From Pseudomonadota bacterium (GTDB taxonomy: Bacteria; Pseudomonadota; Alphaproteobacteria; Acetobacterales; Acetobacteraceae): a DNA stretch of 8,788 nt. Each line of letters starts with the position of its first letter. The first letter of the stretch is position 1. This document shows positions 5,994 through 8,788 of the stretch, one piece after another. Location: contig JAJZVS010000153.1 in NCBI GenBank assembly GCA_021845555.1, positions 1 to 8,788 on the forward strand, read 5' to 3'. The notes under the pieces were generated by a model. That model made no database searches. It was given only the letters and a program-made list of their open reading frames with translations, and was not told the DNA's origin. The position numbers and the translations under genes are program-made.

Positions 5994-7052
5994 ATGCGTA
6001 TCGCCCAAATAGCTCCGCTGTTCGAGGCGGTGCCGCCCAAGTTGTACGGTGGCACGGAGCGGGTGGTTTACTCGCTCACCGAGGAACTCGTTGCCCTCGG
6101 CCACGATGTCACGCTGTTCGCCAGCGGCGACTCCATCACCTCCGCGACGCTCGCGCCGATGCGCGAGCAGGCGCTGCGGCTCGACCCGACGGTGAAGGAC
6201 TGGATCGCCTCCTACATGCGCATGATGGAGCTGGTGTACCGTCGCGCGCACGAATTCGACGTGCTGCACTTCCATACCGACTACTTCCCGCTGTCGCTGT
6301 TCTCCCGCCAGCACACGCCGTTCCTCACCACCCTGCACGGCCGGCTCGATCTGCCGGAGTTCAAGGAGGTGTACGAAACCTTCCCGGACGCGCCGTTCGT
6401 CTCCATCTCCGACAACCAGCGCCGGCCGATCCCCGGTCTGAACTGGGTGCGCACGGTGCTGCACGGCATGCCCGCCGATCTGCTGACGCCGCAGAAGGTC
6501 GAGCAACGCTATTTTGCCTTCCTCGGGCGGGTCTCGCCGGAAAAGGGGCTCGACAAGGCGATCCGTATTTCGGCGGCGGCGGGCGTGAAGCTCAAGGTCG
6601 CGGCCAAGGTGGATACCGCCGATCGCGCCTACTACGAGAGCGAGATCGCGCCGCTGCTCGCCACCAACCCGCACGTCGAGTTCATCGGCGAGATCAACGA
6701 CGCGCAGAAGCCCGCGTTCCTCTCCGGCGCCCACGCGCTGCTGTTCCCGATCGACTGGCCGGAACCCTTCGGCCTGGTGATGATCGAGTCCATGGCCTGC
6801 GGCACGCCGGTGATCGCGTTCAACCGCGGCTCGGTGCCGGAAGTGATCGACCACGGCGTGACCGGCTTCATCGTCCCGGACGAGGCCGCCGCGATCGCCG
6901 CGATCGGCAGTCTCGACCGGCTGGACCGCAAGGCGGTGCGCGCCCGCTTCGAGCAGCGCTTCACCGCCCGGCGCATGGCCGAGGACTATCTGGACGTTTA
7001 CGAGGAACTGATCGTCGGCAGCCGCCCGCTGCTGCGCGCGGTCGGGGACTGA
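5994..7052 (+). CDS. Glycosyltransferase family 4 protein
   Basis: A 352-residue cytoplasmic or membrane-associated GT-B enzyme that should transfer a sugar from a nucleotide-sugar donor with retention of configuration. The N-terminal acceptor half starts with MRIAQIAPLFEAVPP and has a YGGTERVV glycine-rich loop (18-25) and HFHTDYFPL (92-100). The C-terminal donor half has LGRVSPEKG (177-185), with R179 and K184 as likely phosphate-binding residues, and the GT4 E-x7-E signature at E257 and E265 in PEPFGLVMIE. It is followed by the usual ACGTPVIAFNRGSVPEVI segment (268-285). Length is normal and no transmembrane segment is obvious. It is divergent from the ABC exporter and convergent with the MFS gene, so it is probably monocistronic. 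Donor and acceptor cannot be read from sequence; roles in exopolysaccharide, glycolipid or storage-glycan metabolism are all possible. Confidence 0.93.
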   Translation: MRIAQIAPLFEAVPPKLYGGTERVVYSLTEELVALGHDVTLFASGDSITSATLAPMREQALRLDPTVKDWIASYMRMMELVYRRAHEFDVLHFHTDYFPLSLFSRQHTPFLTTLHGRLDLPEFKEVYETFPDAPFVSISDNQRRPIPGLNWVRTVLHGMPADLLTPQKVEQRYFAFLGRVSPEKGLDKAIRISAAAGVKLKVAAKVDTADRAYYESEIAPLLATNPHVEFIGEINDAQKPAFLSGAHALLFPIDWPEPFGLVMIESMACGTPVIAFNRGSVPEVIDHGVTGFIVPDEAAAIAAIGSLDRLDRKAVRARFEQRFTARRMAEDYLDVYEELIVGSRPLLRAVGD

Positions 7053-7058
7053 ACGCGC

Positions 7059-7105
7059 CATCCCCCCACGCTGCCTCCCCTTACGGGGAGGGGCATGGGG
7101 GGATG
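7059..7105. terminator. Nested inverted repeat, probable bidirectional terminator between convergent genes
   Basis: The outer arms catcccccca (7059-7068) and tggggggatg (7096-7105) are a perfect 10-bp inverted repeat. Inside is a second perfect 7-bp stem, cctcccc (7074-7080) and ggggagg (7085-7091), with a ttac loop. It starts 7 nt after the glycosyltransferase stop and ends 30 nt before the MFS stop, so it can serve both convergent transcripts. There is no T-tract, so it may block readthrough or stabilise 3' ends rather than act as a classical intrinsic terminator. Its layout resembles 3891-3938. Confidence 0.7.
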
Positions 7106-7134
7106 ACCCGCCCTGTCTCAGTTGTCGCCGGGCC

Positions 7135-8514
7135 TCACTCGGCCGCGGCGGCAACCAGATTGGCGTCGTGATCGCCGTTGATCTCTTCCAGCGAGCGCCG
7201 CGCCGTCTCCGGGATCACGAGCATCGTGGCAATCGCGCCCACCACCGAGGTGGCGGCCAGCGCCCAGATCACGCCCTGCTCGCCGATCACCCCGAACAGC
7301 ACCGGGAACACGAAGGCGGAGAAGGACGCGCCGATGCGCCCGCCGACCACCGTGACCGCCTGGCCGAAGGAGCGGATGCGCGTCGGGCTGACCTCCACCC
7401 CCAGGATGCCGGCGCCGGCCGTGGTGCCGGGGCCGACCACGATCATCACGTTATAGATGCCGAACAGCGCCAGCCCGAGCGCCGGCGCGGCCATCGCCGC
7501 GTCGTGCAGCCAGGCGAACAGGCCAAGCGAAATCGCCGAACCCACGAACCCCAGCACCGTGAGCGGCTTGCGCCCGATCCGGTCGATCAGCAGCGCGCCG
7601 GCCACCGCCGCCGGCAGGATGAACACCACCGAGATCAGCAGCGCGAAGATCGCCGGCGACATGCCCAGGCTTTGGGCGATCAGCGACGGACCGAACAGGA
7701 TGCCCGAGTAGATCACCACGTCGAACAGCATCCAGACCAGCGCGGCGCCGAAGATCGGACCGGCATGGGCGGCGAACACCTCGCCGAACTTGCGGCGGTC
7801 GCGTGCGGGGGCCTGTTGTGCCGCGGCGCCGGAGATCTGTCGCACGACGTCGGAAGCCGCCGCCTGATCGCCCTCCAGGCGGGCGAGGTAGCGCGCCGTC
7901 TCCGGCATCTTGCGGCGCAGATACAGCACCGACAGCGCGGGGATGGCGCCGAAGGCGAGCACGATCCGCCAGCGCAGATCGGGCGAGACGCCCGAGCCGA
8001 TCAGCGCCAGCGACAGCAGCGCAGCAATCATCGCGCCGGCCTGCCACATCACGCCGAAACCGATCGCGATCTTCTTGCCGCGATCGGGCCGGTTGGAATG
8101 CTCGGCCATGATGGTGGGCGACAGCACGTAGTCGGCGCCGACGCCGATGCCCAGCACGAAGCGGATGGCGATCAGCCACCACAGGGTGGGCGCGAAGATC
8201 TGCGCGAAGGCCATCACCGCCATCAGCATCACGTCGTAGCCGTAGAACTTCTTCCGCCCGTTCTGCGCCAACAGACCGAAGATGATCGCGCCGACCGCCG
8301 CGCCGACCAGCGCCGAGCCGGCCAGCGCGCCGCTCTCGAGCCCGGTCAGCTTCGTCACCCCGAAACTCGCCAGCACGAGCGGCAGCACGATGCCGATCGA
8401 GGAGAGGTCGTAGCCGTCGGTGAACACCCCCATGCCGGTGGTGAACAGCGTCAGCCAATGGAATCGCTTGAACTTCTGTTCGTCTAGCGTGACGAACGCG
8501 TGGGTCGCGGACAT
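7135..8514 (-). CDS. MFS transporter, sugar/metabolite porter-like
   Basis: A 459-residue inner-membrane secondary transporter with about 12 hydrophobic segments in two halves joined by a polar loop around residues 200-250. Signature features are GVFTDGYDLSSIG (29-41) in the first helix, which resembles the DGYD/TDAYDL motif of aromatic-acid and phosphate:H+ symporters; loop 2-3 GLLAQNGRKKFYG (80-92); PETARYLARL (204-213); loop 8-9 DRIGRKPL (311-318); and C-terminal PETARRSLEEI (435-445), the sugar-porter hallmark. The loop 2-3 motif has Gln-Asn where Asp-Arg is usual. ATG 8514 has AGGAGG 6 nt upstream; the longer frame from TTG 8535 would place that ribosome binding site inside the gene. Substrate is not determinable: sugars, organic acids, aromatic acids and phosphate are all handled by relatives. 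Confidence 0.92.
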   Translation of the reverse strand: MSATHAFVTLDEQKFKRFHWLTLFTTGMGVFTDGYDLSSIGIVLPLVLASFGVTKLTGLESGALAGSALVGAAVGAIIFGLLAQNGRKKFYGYDVMLMAVMAFAQIFAPTLWWLIAIRFVLGIGVGADYVLSPTIMAEHSNRPDRGKKIAIGFGVMWQAGAMIAALLSLALIGSGVSPDLRWRIVLAFGAIPALSVLYLRRKMPETARYLARLEGDQAAASDVVRQISGAAAQQAPARDRRKFGEVFAAHAGPIFGAALVWMLFDVVIYSGILFGPSLIAQSLGMSPAIFALLISVVFILPAAVAGALLIDRIGRKPLTVLGFVGSAISLGLFAWLHDAAMAAPALGLALFGIYNVMIVVGPGTTAGAGILGVEVSPTRIRSFGQAVTVVGGRIGASFSAFVFPVLFGVIGEQGVIWALAATSVVGAIATMLVIPETARRSLEEINGDHDANLVAAAAE

Positions 8515-8520
8515 CCGGAG

Positions 8521-8526
8521 CCTCCT
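8521..8526 (-). promoter_or_regulatory. Ribosome binding site deciding the MFS start
   Basis: A full AGGAGG on the minus strand, 6 nt before ATG 8514. It rules out the upstream in-frame TTG at 8535 as the main start. The rest of the 8515-8622 gap shows only a small dyad, cgcgttacgcg at 8567-8577, and no promoter I would defend. Confidence 0.75.
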
Positions 8527-8612
8527 GCCTTGCAAGAGGCGGGCATTAACGACCTGGTATGGCAGCCGCGTTACGCGCCGAAGAACATCCGATGACGCCG
8601 TGCCGCGCGGTG

Positions 8613-8639
8613 CCGCGGCCGGTTATCCGGCGGCCGCGG
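8613..8639 (-). terminator. GC-rich hairpin overlapping the CinA-family stop codon
   Basis: Perfect 9-bp inverted repeat: ccgcggccg (8613-8621) and cggccgcgg (8631-8639), with a 9-nt spacer that contains the TAA stop (8625-8623). In the minus-strand transcript the hairpin forms across the end of the coding region. No T-tract follows, so termination is inferred from position and stem strength only. Confidence 0.5.
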
Positions 8640-8788
8640 TCAACAGGGCGAGAGCGTGCGCCACCGTCGCCTCCCGGATCGCCGTACGGTCGCCAGGAAA
8701 GATCCGGCTTTCCCCCAGAGTGGCCCCGTCGCGGCGGGCCAGGCCGAACCAGACGAGGCCCACCGGTTTTGCCGCGGTCCCGCCGCCC
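8623..8788 (-). CDS. cinA: CinA/PncC family protein, C-terminal end (5' part outside window)
   Basis: Only the last 55 residues are visible. They match the end of the CinA C-terminal domain, which in characterised members (PncC) deamidates nicotinamide mononucleotide for NAD recycling. The visible pattern is GGGTAAKPVGLVWFGLA, then ESRIFPGDRTAIRE, then AHALALL and a TAA stop. GPGGGT..KPVG.V.. and F.GDR..(I/V)R are standard for the family. The active-site residues lie mostly upstream of the visible part and cannot be checked. It cannot be told whether the protein is a stand-alone PncC of about 160 residues or a full CinA with an N-terminal MoaB/MogA-like domain. The downstream MFS gene begins 108 nt after this stop, with a hairpin between them, so the two are probably separate units. 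Confidence 0.82.
   Translation of the reverse strand, partial: GGGTAAKPVGLVWFGLARRDGATLGESRIFPGDRTAIREATVAHALALLTAAAG

Noticed and set aside
5724..7154. Minus-strand open frame opposite the GT4 gene
   Set aside because: Histidine/arginine-rich antisense sequence that overlaps the start of the exporter gene and crosses two intergenic regions.
7168..8487. Plus-strand open frame opposite the MFS gene
   Set aside because: His/Arg/Gln-rich shadow; the minus strand encodes an intact 12-segment transporter.
1..8788. Search for CRISPR arrays, transposases, integrases, tRNA genes and defence systems
   Set aside because: No regularly spaced repeats, no mobile-element protein motifs, no tRNA-like cloverleaf and no defence-type nuclease or reverse transcriptase were seen.

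Overview
The window is a GC-rich, densely coded bacterial chromosome segment. Base composition, gene content, the otsA/GT4/exporter neighbourhood and the C-rich/G-rich intergenic hairpins suggest an alphaproteobacterium, possibly Acetobacteraceae or another Rhodospirillales. That placement is inference, because no rRNA or marker gene is present. Seven protein genes fall here; the first and last run off the window. All are on the minus strand except one glycosyltransferase. I see no mobile element, CRISPR array, tRNA or rRNA.

Left part (1-2503), minus strand: a three-gene oxyanion importer operon read right to left as periplasmic binding protein (1477-2418), membrane permease (546-1415) and ATPase (1-556, cut off). 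The binding protein and permease resemble the WtpA/WtpB (ModA/ModB) tungstate/molybdate family. Upstream of the binding-protein gene is a plausible sigma-70 promoter. Its -10 box lies inside a perfect 8-bp inverted repeat, laid out like a repressor operator such as the ModE-type Mo-box.

Middle part (2504-5993): otsA (trehalose-6-phosphate synthase), preceded on the same strand by a full-length ABC exporter half-transporter. The 89-bp gap between them holds a GC-rich hairpin and a C-rich tract that could mask the otsA ribosome binding site. A good sigma-70 promoter faces the exporter in the divergent region 5797-5993. No otsB is visible.

Right part (5994-8788): a GT4 glycosyltransferase on the plus strand, convergent with an MFS sugar/metabolite transporter across a nested hairpin at 7059-7105. 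At the right edge is the C-terminal end of a CinA/PncC-family protein, whose stop codon lies in a GC-rich hairpin.

Functionally the segment combines metal-oxyanion import, trehalose-phosphate synthesis, glycan or glycoside assembly and two transporters. These look like separate ordinary transcription units. I found no convincing undescribed multi-gene system. The most interesting signals are the operator-like repeat cluster at 2442-2483, the possible structured leader of otsA, and two related intergenic hairpin repeats.
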